From contig CACWSG010000002.1 in the NCBI GenBank assembly GCA_902763535.1, positions 1-64,000 on the forward strand: a DNA stretch of 64,000 nt, written 5' to 3'. Position numbers and translations under genes: made by a program. This document shows, piece by piece, positions 20,609-27,673 of this stretch (positions are counted from its first letter, which is position 1; every line of letters begins with the position of its first letter). Below the pieces are notes generated by a model, which saw only the letters and a list, made by a program, of their open reading frames with translations, had not been told where the DNA came from and did not search any database. This DNA is from an uncultured Pseudomonadota bacterium (GTDB lineage: Bacteria; Pseudomonadota; Alphaproteobacteria; RF32; CAG-239).

Positions 20609-21142
20609 TCAAATCCCTTTATTCCTAAACCAATTATCCGATTTTTGTTGTGTATTCATACTCCAAAGTTGCTCAAAACGTTGACAATACTTAACTATCG
20701 CGTTTTTATCTTGGACTAAAAACACGCAGTTCTCACTATTCTTATCACTTGCTGGGTTAGTCCAATTAAAAGAACCTGTGGAAGCTACTTTTCCATCATA
20801 TATCGCAAATTTGTTATGTTCTATTTTGTGTTTACTATTAACTCTTATGTTAATGCCATATTTGTATAAATCAATAACTTTTGAAGATTTTGCCGAAGCT
20901 TGTAGTTTATCTGTTAAAATCCTTAATTTAACTCCTCTATCATAAGCTTTTTTCAAAGCATCAACAATTTTATCGTTGTTAATTGAATATACCGCTATAT
21001 CAATCGTCTTTTCTGAAGAATTAATATATTTAATAATAGAGTCTTCACAATCATTTGAAGGTGTAAACTGAACATCAACCTTTGCCGAGCAAGGAAGACA
21101 AACAAAAATTATAAGAGCAATAACAAACAAAATCTTTTTCAT
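20609..21142 (-). CDS. exported phospholipase D-type nuclease (Nuc-like)
   Basis: I start at the ATG at 21142, which gives a clean signal peptide (MKKILFVIALIIFVCLPCSA); an upstream TTG at 21163 is also in frame. The 177 residues contain one HKD motif, H109-x-K111-x4-D116 in HNKFAIYDG with GSFNWTNP after it, as in the dimeric Nuc endonuclease subfamily. Family members hydrolyse DNA or phospholipid through a phosphohistidine intermediate. Export implies periplasmic or external targets. It is the first gene of the operon with the exported ankyrin and TPR proteins. Confidence 0.85.
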   Translation of the reverse strand: MKKILFVIALIIFVCLPCSAKVDVQFTPSNDCEDSIIKYINSSEKTIDIAVYSINNDKIVDALKKAYDRGVKLRILTDKLQASAKSSKVIDLYKYGINIRVNSKHKIEHNKFAIYDGKVASTGSFNWTNPASDKNSENCVFLVQDKNAIVKYCQRFEQLWSMNTQQKSDNWFRNKGI

Positions 21143-21213
21143 GCTGTCATTATTGCGGCTCAAAATTCATTTGTCAAGCAAAATGTTCTATTTTTGTTCT
21201 TTAAAAGAAAATA

Positions 21214-21239
21214 AGAAAACCGCCACGTTTCCGTAGCGG
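21214..21239 (-). terminator. hairpin between the intergenic RNA region and the PLD gene
   Basis: CCGCCAC/GTAGCGG (one mismatch) followed on the minus strand by TTTTCTTATTTTC. It would stop minus-strand transcripts coming from 21240-21440. Confidence 0.5.
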
Positions 21240-21461
21240 CTATAATGAATTAAAGGTTATGTTATATGTTTTGATGATATTCTTTTTTTATTCCATGGGC
21301 ATCTCCTTATTATGTTTCCCTCACAAAAATATTTATCAAATGATTTTTGCTGATTTCAGTTTAAGCAATTTGACCTGATAAATATTTGTGTAGTCCTCCT
21401 TCAGACTATGTTTCTAATAAATCTCACGAGAGCAGTATTTTCCCAGTAATACTGCTCTTTC
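21240..21461 (+). ncRNA. candidate small RNA with anti-Shine-Dalgarno loops
   Basis: The plus strand holds two pyrimidine-rich stretches complementary to ribosome binding sites (ATCTCCTTA near 21301 and GTCCTCCTTC near 21393), a long inverted repeat (21322-21338 with 21376-21390) and a final hairpin with an 11-bp stem (AGAGCAGTATT at 21429-21439 with AATACTGCTCT at 21448-21458) followed by a T-rich run. CCUCC-type loops are known in alphaproteobacterial sRNAs. The 5' end is not resolved, and the minus strand could instead be transcribed. The rest of 21164-21627 shows no gene. Confidence 0.4.
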
Positions 21462-21627
21462 ATTTACTTCTTTCTTATTCTCATCCTATTGGCTTTGTCT
21501 CTAATTTAATCTACGAAGTAAAGAAATAGTATTATAATAGTATTTTGATTCTATTTTTATTATATTATACTTCTAAAAAATTGGTTTCTAACCCTTGTTA
21601 GATAAGGGTTTCAAGAATTGATGGTGA

Positions 21628-21765
21628 GAATATTCATTCCACTTTTGGAAATATTCATTCCCGAAACGAGAATATTCATTTCCCAAGTGAGAATATTCAT
21701 TCCGTTTGGGCTATAAAGTGGGAATATTCATTCCGCTACCCAATTTAGGTGGGAATATTTATTCC
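21628..21765 (+). repeat. six iteron-like GAATATTCATTCC repeats, helically phased
   Basis: Copies start at 21628, 21649, 21670, 21691, 21722 and 21753. The spacings 21, 21, 21, 31, 31 are two or three helical turns, so all copies face one side of the DNA. Copies 2, 3 and 6 carry one variant base or shift. The array ends 85 bases before the ATG of the DNA-binding protein at 21850, its likely ligand. Confidence 0.85.
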
Positions 21766-21849
21766 GCATCAATTTTGTTGAAATGAAAATTGGCTAAATC
21801 ACTCCGATAAATATTTTCAGATTTAATAGAACTATTGAAGGAGAATATT

Positions 21850-22581
21850 ATGACTATAAATCTTGAAAATACTAACAATTCTAAAGACATTGAAAACAAT
21901 GAGATTGCAGAACATTTATCAATACTAGAACGCTATATCCTAACATATATCAAGTTCAGAAGTAACAATGCTCACATCTATTATGGCAGTAATGAAGACA
22001 TTGCCAAGCACGCACAATGCAAACTCTCATCGGCTAAAACTAAAGTCAATCAACTTATTCGCCAAGGCTACCTTGATAAGGGTGTTGATGAATATGGTCG
22101 TAGAACACTTACACCAACTCAAAAATATTACATTCCTTTGGATGGTGTTAATATGAGTAACAAGTCTAAAAGCCTTATGAAACAAGACATTCAGAACTTT
22201 GAAAGAATGGAAAAACAATACAAACAGGATATTGCAGAACTAAAGCAACAAATTGCTAACATTACATCGGAACGAGATACCATTAAAAACAAACTTCAGA
22301 TGCTCATATTTGCTCTTGGAAAGAAGGGATATACTTTGGAAGAGCTGGATAATATGATACAAGAAGAAAGCAATCCTCAAACGATTAGCAAAGAACCTTT
22401 GAACAATGTAACAACTATTGAAGAGCCATTGGATAAAGATGATGAAGAGGTCATTCTTCCATCATTTATTCGTATTGATAACCCTTTCAAGCCAATAACT
22501 TATCAAAATGATTCTAAAGATGACCCACAAGCGGTGATTGATAGCATAATGGCTGCATTTAACAAGTCTAGTGTCTGCTGA
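21850..22581 (+). CDS. winged-helix DNA-binding protein, possible replication or regulatory protein
   Basis: The start at 21850 is set by GAAGGAG six bases upstream. The 243 residues have an N-terminal winged-helix-like domain (about 20-95: HLSILERYILTYIKFR, SNEDIAKHAQCKLSSAKTKV, LIRQGYLDKG), then a coiled coil (about 110-150: QNFERMEKQYKQDIAELKQQ), and an acidic tail ending VIDSIMAAFNKSSV. The fold resembles N-terminal domains of plasmid/phage initiators and MarR-like regulators. The phased repeats just upstream suggest it binds there, either to start replication or to repress itself. Neither is shown. Confidence 0.7.
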   Translation: MTINLENTNNSKDIENNEIAEHLSILERYILTYIKFRSNNAHIYYGSNEDIAKHAQCKLSSAKTKVNQLIRQGYLDKGVDEYGRRTLTPTQKYYIPLDGVNMSNKSKSLMKQDIQNFERMEKQYKQDIAELKQQIANITSERDTIKNKLQMLIFALGKKGYTLEELDNMIQEESNPQTISKEPLNNVTTIEEPLDKDDEEVILPSFIRIDNPFKPITYQNDSKDDPQAVIDSIMAAFNKSSVC

Positions 22582-22647
22582 TAAAAAGTGTTAGTTTCCT
22601 AAAGAAATAACTGCATCAGGAGAATTTCAGTTGCAATTATAAAAATC

Positions 22648-23205
22648 TTATTCTGCTTTTTCTAAATAGCTATAAACTGTAGGACGGGTAATCTTGAAAT
22701 GTTTAGCGATACGAGCTATGGGCATTTTCTGATTGTAAAGTTTGTTTAATTCGTATACCTGTTCCTTGGATAACTTATTTTTTCCACCTTTGTATAAATG
22801 TTTAGCTTTTGCAATAGCTATCCCTTCTCGTTGACGTTCTAGAAGAATAGAGCGTTCAAGCTCCGCAACAGCAGCAAGCATAGTCATCATCATTTTTTGA
22901 TACGGGTCTTGTTTCTCTCCACCTTTGAAAGTTAAGTTTTCTTTGTGAAAAACAATCGTTGCTCCTTTTGATGTTATATCTTCAACCAAAGACAACAAGT
23001 CTCTAGTGTTCCTCGCTAAACGGCTCATCTCGTGAATATTGATAACATCTCCTTCACGAATATTGGAAAGCATTGCTTGCAGTTGTGGACGGTTAGTGTC
23101 TTTACCACTAATCTTTTCTTCATAAACTCTGTCACACGGAATATCTTTCAACTGTCTTTCAGTATTCTGCATTACTGTTGAAACTCGGATATAATTAAAA
23201 ATCAT
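22648..23205 (-). CDS. serine recombinase (resolvase/invertase family)
   Basis: AGGAG before the ATG at 23205 sets the start; upstream in-frame codons have no such site. The 185-residue enzyme has the catalytic N-terminal domain with the nucleophile Ser9 in YIRVST, the conserved INIHEMSRLARN (R-x-x-R), the E-helix region (MMMTMLAAVAELERSILLERQREGI) and a C-terminal helix-turn-helix (MPIARIAKHFKITRPTVYSYL). Its size fits Tn3-type resolvases or DNA invertases. Inverted TGTAAAAT sites just upstream are the likely recombination or operator sites. Confidence 0.93.
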   Translation of the reverse strand: MIFNYIRVSTVMQNTERQLKDIPCDRVYEEKISGKDTNRPQLQAMLSNIREGDVINIHEMSRLARNTRDLLSLVEDITSKGATIVFHKENLTFKGGEKQDPYQKMMMTMLAAVAELERSILLERQREGIAIAKAKHLYKGGKNKLSKEQVYELNKLYNQKMPIARIAKHFKITRPTVYSYLEKAE

Positions 23206-23222
23206 TGTAAAATCTCCTAAAC

Positions 23223-23310
23223 TGTAAAATCTATATTTAAAACTATATTTTACAAGTGTAAAATTGTCAAGCAAAATAATTTAGATTTTACAGTTTTTGA
23301 AGTGTAAAAT
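23223..23310. promoter_or_regulatory. res-like sites upstream of the serine recombinase
   Basis: Five 8-bp boxes alternate in orientation: TGTAAAAT 23223-23230, ATTTTACA 23247-23254, TGTAAAAT 23257-23264, ATTTTACA 23285-23292, TGTAAAAT 23303-23310. This gives two complete dyads of 32 and 36 bp plus a half, as in the multi-subsite res regions of resolvases. The region also has to contain the divergent promoters. Confidence 0.6.
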
Positions 23311-23403
23311 GTGAGTGTAGTTGGATTTTATGTTTATAACATACAAAATCGCTTCGTTTGTAAGCAACGAATAGTATATACTTCAAACAACAGGAGAAAT
23401 AAT

Positions 23404-25521
23404 ATGGCTAATAATGAATTAGAATTTGATACCCCTATTAAAAACCATAAAGAAGATAAATTTGGATATTCCAACTTTGCAAGAACATTCGCTAATCTAA
23501 TCTATAACAAGAGCTCTTCACAAAGTCTTGTAGCATCTATTAATGCTCCATGGGGAAATGGAAAAACATCTTGTATTAATCTTATGAAAGAAGAACTGTT
23601 AAAACATAAAGATGCTGAAATTATAGATTTCAATCCATGGTTTATATCTGATAGCCAAGAAGATTTAATTGTAAAATTTTTTCTTTCGTTAAAATCTTGC
23701 GTTGAAAAATTTCACAAGTCAAAAGATATTGGGAAAAAAGAATTAAAAGGCTTTATGAATCTGTTAAGCGGTTTTTCTTTAGATTTAGGAATAGCACATT
23801 ACGATTGCAATAACTTGATGAAGACTTTTCAAGAAAGCAAAAGTATTGATTCTCAAAAGCAAGAAATAGAAAAGTTTTTAACCAAAACAAATAAGAAAAT
23901 AATTGTTTTTATAGACGATATAGATAGACTGAATCGCAAAGAAATTATTCAAATTTTCCGACTTGTAAAAGCTGTCGCTGATTTTAAGAATATTACATAT
24001 GTATTGGCTTTTGATAAAGATATTGTATCATCTATACTAGAAGAGGAACAACATATAGATGGAAATAAATTTTTAGAAAAAATTATTCAACTTCCTTTAG
24101 ACTTACCTATTCCTCAAGCAGCCCCGTTAGAAAGATATTTTTTGAACAAGATTAATACGTTTACATCAGGAAAAGAATTTACTGATGATGATAAAGGGAT
24201 ATTTAGCGATATTTATTACAAAGTTATCAAGCCGTACATAAAAAACATAAGAAACGTTAATCGGTTATATAATGCAATATTAACGACATATCCGACAATT
24301 GAAAATGATGTAAATCTTACAGATTTTATAATTATAGAATTTGTTAGGCTCTTTTATTATGAACTATGGCAAAAAATTTCTATTAACCAAAATTTATTTA
24401 CAAAGGAAATTAAATACGAGGAAAAAGACAAATATAAAAATCAAATGGATAATATATTAAATGCACTGAAAATTGAAAATAAAGAAACTTATAAAATAAT
24501 TATAGGAACTTTATTTCCAAATCTTGCAAATATAATAGAATATAACAGATATGGTTCTACCTGCGTATCCTTTACTGATGAATCCTTTATAAACAGAGAG
24601 AAACAAAAAAGAATATGCTCTCCAGATAGAATTAAATTTTATTTTTCTTTAGCTATTGGAGATGAAGATATATCTGATACAGAAATTGAGAATATTCTAT
24701 CGGCAAAAACTTCCGTTCAAGATATTATAAGTATATTTAACAAATATAATAGTCAAATTACAGCTGCAGGAAGAACAAGGTTATCTTACCTATTGGAAAA
24801 GTTATGGTATTATAATGATGAAATAAAAAAGCGTAATCTTACAGATGTTATTATAAAAGCTATTTTTCAGTCTATGCATCTTTTTAATAATGAGCACGAC
24901 AAAGTATTAGATATTTTGACTACGGATAATGATATGCGATTCGGCAGATTATTATTTAGATTGTACGATACAAATACTCCTCATGAGAATTATGAAATAC
25001 TATCAAAAATTACCCGCAATCCAAAAAATATTATGACCGTATGTTCAAGGTTGATTGTTTTAGGTCAAGGACTTGGTTATTTTACGGATAATAAGAAATC
25101 AAAAAGTAAATACATCTCTGAAGAAGATTACTTACTATTAATACAGCACTTTTTGATAGTAATTAAAGAACATTGTTCGTCTATAAAAGATATGGATGAT
25201 GTTAGAAAAATTGTGATTTTTGTAAAAGAATTCAATCAGGATTTAGCTAAAGAAATATTAACAAAAAAACTACGAAAGAATGAAAATTTCGTTGAATTCC
25301 TAGGACTTTTTTATTCTACAGGCTATTCTTTTCCTAGGTTTGGTTATCCAAGAAAAGAAAATTATGGCATAAGTATTAAAGGATTAGAATACTATTTTAA
25401 AATGCAAGATATAAAGGAAAGATTGAATAATATAATTAAAAGTACACGAAATACAAAACTTAAGAATAAAGCAAAACAATTGTTAAAAGATATAACAGAA
25501 GCTAAAAATAAGATAATTTAA
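23404..25521 (+). CDS. KAP-family P-loop NTPase, candidate defence protein
   Basis: The ATG at 23404 has AGGAG seven bases upstream. The 705 residues contain the KAP NTPase core: Walker A in APWGNGKTS (GNGKTS 51-56), the family motif FNPWF (76-80), Walker B IVFIDDIDR (167-175) and the following NRKEIIQIFRLVKAVADF and YVLAFDKDIV. The rest is helical. No membrane helices are visible, unlike many KAP proteins. KAP NTPases include the phage-exclusion protein PifA of plasmid F and components of other defence systems. It lies next to an Abi-like gene, so a joint anti-phage role is likely but inferred. Confidence 0.85.
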   Translation: MANNELEFDTPIKNHKEDKFGYSNFARTFANLIYNKSSSQSLVASINAPWGNGKTSCINLMKEELLKHKDAEIIDFNPWFISDSQEDLIVKFFLSLKSCVEKFHKSKDIGKKELKGFMNLLSGFSLDLGIAHYDCNNLMKTFQESKSIDSQKQEIEKFLTKTNKKIIVFIDDIDRLNRKEIIQIFRLVKAVADFKNITYVLAFDKDIVSSILEEEQHIDGNKFLEKIIQLPLDLPIPQAAPLERYFLNKINTFTSGKEFTDDDKGIFSDIYYKVIKPYIKNIRNVNRLYNAILTTYPTIENDVNLTDFIIIEFVRLFYYELWQKISINQNLFTKEIKYEEKDKYKNQMDNILNALKIENKETYKIIIGTLFPNLANIIEYNRYGSTCVSFTDESFINREKQKRICSPDRIKFYFSLAIGDEDISDTEIENILSAKTSVQDIISIFNKYNSQITAAGRTRLSYLLEKLWYYNDEIKKRNLTDVIIKAIFQSMHLFNNEHDKVLDILTTDNDMRFGRLLFRLYDTNTPHENYEILSKITRNPKNIMTVCSRLIVLGQGLGYFTDNKKSKSKYISEEDYLLLIQHFLIVIKEHCSSIKDMDDVRKIVIFVKEFNQDLAKEILTKKLRKNENFVEFLGLFYSTGYSFPRFGYPRKENYGISIKGLEYYFKMQDIKERLNNIIKSTRNTKLKNKAKQLLKDITEAKNKII

Positions 25522-25593
25522 AATAAAAAAGATTCATTTATTTTTAATTGGACTCGGTTATTATGAGAAAAATGTTTAAATGGACTCGGAAAT

Positions 25594-26253
25594 ATGGAAG
25601 AAATAACGAATTTACTATCAGAAAAACGATTGGCAAAATACAAAGGTTGCTCCAGAGAAGATGCTTTTCAACGGCATTTATATAATTCTGAATTAGCAGA
25701 GAGTTTTTATCAATCATTAAGCTACTTTGAAATTATTCTTCGCAACAAAATAGACTTAGTGTTTTCCAGATATTTGGGAGCTGATTGGATTTCTGACCAA
25801 CATTATCATATAGGAAAGAATAAAAATCATTATGATGATGCACTTAATCGTATTGAGCGAGAAAAAGGAAAGGAATATCTTAAAAATAGGGATTGTTTGA
25901 TTTCTGAATTAACATTTGGATATTGGTCATTTTTATTTTCAGACAGCTACAAAGAGCTTTTGTGGAATAAATATCCGACAATGATTGCAGAAATATTTGA
26001 TAATCCTAAATATACATTAAATCTTTCCAAAGCATATTATCAAATCAACAAAATTCGTTTATACAGGAATAAGGTGTTTCACTATGGCTCGCTGTTGGTT
26101 ATGACTGATGATATGTCTCGCCCTGAACAAATGCATAATATGATTTATAGTATGTGCAGAAGTATGAATGCTAATAAACTTCTTAAACATATCAAAACAA
26201 TAGATAATTTTGATGACAAATATAGAAAGGGAAAGAAATTAGGCCTGATTTAA
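25594..26253 (+). CDS. Abi-like HEPN protein (Abi_2/AbiD-F type)
   Basis: The 219-residue protein fits the Abi_2-like pattern: an N-terminal KRLAKYKGCSREDAFQRHLYN helix, FEIILRNKIDLVFSRYLG, the ISELTFGYWSFLFS segment and RLYRNKVFHYGSLL with the HEPN R-N-x3-H motif (RNKVFH 158-163). Members mediate abortive infection and probably cut RNA. It starts 72 bases after the KAP NTPase; the gap holds two copies of TGGACTCGG (25549 and 25581), which could regulate it separately. It is the last gene before attR. Confidence 0.75.
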   Translation: MEEITNLLSEKRLAKYKGCSREDAFQRHLYNSELAESFYQSLSYFEIILRNKIDLVFSRYLGADWISDQHYHIGKNKNHYDDALNRIEREKGKEYLKNRDCLISELTFGYWSFLFSDSYKELLWNKYPTMIAEIFDNPKYTLNLSKAYYQINKIRLYRNKVFHYGSLLVMTDDMSRPEQMHNMIYSMCRSMNANKLLKHIKTIDNFDDKYRKGKKLGLI

Positions 26254-26572
26254 AAACAAGAAAGAAGGCATCACCTATAATCAGACTTTCGTCCTGCATA
26301 AAAATGCTTAATATAGGATATATCCTTCCCTTCTGATAATACTATATAACAAAAAAGCCATTAATGTCAATAGGGTATAAAAAATAAGTTTCATATTCAA
26401 ATGCTTTTTATTTTACCCTATGATAGCTCTAAAGCCTTTGTTTATTACTATATTGTTGGTATGTTTTACTAAATATGTTCGTGTCGTGGAGTAAGTAAAA
26501 TTGTAAAATTTTTCTATTTGTGTAATCATTAAAAGTGCCGAAAATTAAAGTAGTCTGAGGTATTCTTAAAAG
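26254..26572. other. non-coding right end of the island
   Basis: No gene is visible. The segment holds ATGTTCGTGTCGT (26475-26487) and TGTAAAAT (26502-26509), both shared with the attL end. It also has short self-complementary stretches after the Abi gene (for example CCTATA and TATAGG near 26273 and 26316) that may act as a weak terminator. Confidence 0.5.
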
Positions 26573-26620
26573 TTGCCAAGGTTGATGTCGTGGGTCCGAA
26601 TCCCATTGCCCGCTCCAATT
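26573..26620 (+). repeat. attR, 48-bp copy of the tRNA-Gly 3' part
   Basis: Identical to 12585-12632. There is no 5' half, so this is a fragment and not a second tRNA gene. Confidence 0.93.
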
Positions 26621-26660
26621 AAAACAAAAAAAGCTCCCTTTAGTGGAGTTTTTTTGTTTT
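26621..26660 (+). terminator. original tRNA-Gly terminator, displaced by the island
   Basis: A-rich arm plus GCTCC pairs with GGAG plus a T-rich arm (AAAACAAAAAAAGCTCC against GGAGTTTTTTTGTTTT). It directly follows attR. Confidence 0.7.
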
Positions 26661-26682
26661 AAAGGTTAGCGGCAAAGGATGA

Positions 26683-26830
26683 GGAGCCACGAAAAAGTGG
26701 GTCCGACCACAAGCTCAAGCGAGACGGAAGTATCGCGGTCGGCAACGCCGATGAGCGCAGGGGCGACGAAGTCAATCCCATTGCTTTTCTCCAATTACAA
26801 AAAGGCCTCCTTTACGGAGGCTTTTTTTAT
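26683..26830 (+). repeat. tRNA-linked element, copy B (tRNA-Gly type)
   Basis: A copy of the tRNA-Gly T-arm 5' half (GTGGGTCCG, 26697-26705) is separated by a 68-nt insert (26706-26773) from a copy of the 3' end (26774-26796; the CCCG of the acceptor is altered to TTTT). A terminator GCCTCC/GGAGGC with seven T follows (26805-26828). The insert core 26709-26760 matches copy A at 11066-11119, including a TCGGC/GCCGA hairpin with different loops. A degenerate anti-T-arm (about 26683-26690) precedes it. Confidence 0.78.
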
Positions 26831-26905
26831 TTGACAAAACACTTTTCATCTTTTACTATCGGAAACAATTTAAATTTTTATGTCTAACAATTAATCTTAA
26901 TAATT

Positions 26906-27634
26906 ATGAAAAAATCAATTGAAGAACAGTTAGCAATGTTTAAGCAACCCAATGCTGAACAACTGGTCACTGAGTACATCAACGAGGGCTTAAAGCTCTA
27001 TTATGCTGCCATGGTTGAATTGACGAAGAATGTTCCTGAAGAGGTTCGCATCCAACTGGAAAACGTCTATGCTCTCCGCTTCGGTTTTGACAATCCGCCG
27101 GAAATTTCCGTTACCCTCTCAAAGGATGAAAGGAAGGAAATTACTTGTGGTGATTACCTCTGCGAGCCTGCTCAGATAATGATTGTGGATAAATTTCCGC
27201 AAGAAGTGGCAAAAGATTTGCTGCTCAAATACGGTAGAGCGTGGAATCTCTGCGAAAGGGTGCAGATGAGTATGATTCAGCAATTTCCTGACGATGACGG
27301 CCTGCAGGTATTGGGTGAGATAAGAAATCCCTGCGACAATGCAATATTGCAAGCCATTGAGCTGTACGAAAAAGAAGCTATGAGGGAGTTTCTTTTTGAT
27401 AATGCCGCCTGCCTCAGCGATGTTGTTTTGAAGAAAGTCATGGAAGTCTTCACCTCAGAGCAAGCCAAGGATATTATCCTTGAATATATTAAGGTAAATC
27501 CTCTCAGCGATGAAATTCAAAGGGCAATCGCCGAAAAGCTCAAAAAAGATGACGCACACATCATCTTGATGAAGGCTATGCTCTTCTTCGGCACGAAACT
27601 TTCCAAAGAATCTTTTGACTATTTGGAAAAATAA
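26906..27634 (+). CDS. unrecognised helical-repeat protein
   Basis: The 242-residue acidic protein seems to be built from imperfect helical repeats of roughly 30-35 residues after about residue 85: LCEPAQIMIVDKFPQEVAKDLLLKY, LCERVQMSMIQQFPDDDGLQV and LSDEIQRAIAEKLKKDDAHII share an L-x3-x-Q-x-x-x-x spacing. There is no signal peptide or enzyme motif. Base composition is richer in GC than its surroundings, like the gene at 1-432. It lies outside the island, between tRNA-linked element B and the flavoprotein genes, and ends at a strong terminator. A protein-binding role is only a guess from the repeats. Confidence 0.65.
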   Translation: MKKSIEEQLAMFKQPNAEQLVTEYINEGLKLYYAAMVELTKNVPEEVRIQLENVYALRFGFDNPPEISVTLSKDERKEITCGDYLCEPAQIMIVDKFPQEVAKDLLLKYGRAWNLCERVQMSMIQQFPDDDGLQVLGEIRNPCDNAILQAIELYEKEAMREFLFDNAACLSDVVLKKVMEVFTSEQAKDIILEYIKVNPLSDEIQRAIAEKLKKDDAHIILMKAMLFFGTKLSKESFDYLEK

Positions 27635-27637
27635 CCA

Positions 27638-27668
27638 ACAAGCTCCCAATTTCGGGAGCTTGTTTATT
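27638..27668 (+). terminator. terminator after the helical-repeat gene
   Basis: ACAAGCTCCC pairs with GGGAGCTTGT; a T-rich run follows. It also serves the convergent flavoprotein gene. Confidence 0.85.
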
Positions 27669-27673
27669 TTTTA

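Larger units (their letters stand above)
12585..26620. mobile_element. integrated genomic island in tRNA-Gly, about 14.0 kb
   Basis: The island is bounded by the 48-bp attL and attR repeats and carries a tyrosine integrase at the attL end, a serine recombinase, a repeat array with a DNA-binding protein, and candidate defence genes. The interior is more AT-rich than the flanks, and its proteins are mostly lineage-variable types (ankyrin, TPR, HEPN, KAP). No conjugation or phage structural genes are present, so it may be a mobilisable or satellite-like element. Confidence 0.9.

Noticed and set aside
21628-21765. CRISPR array
   Set aside because: The repeats are only 13 bp, spacers are 8-18 bp, and no cas genes are present; phasing fits protein binding sites.
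26573-26620. second tRNA-Gly gene
   Set aside because: Only the 3' part from the anticodon loop onward is present; it is the attR copy.
12585-26620. prophage
   Set aside because: No capsid, portal, terminase, tail or lysis genes are visible between the att repeats.
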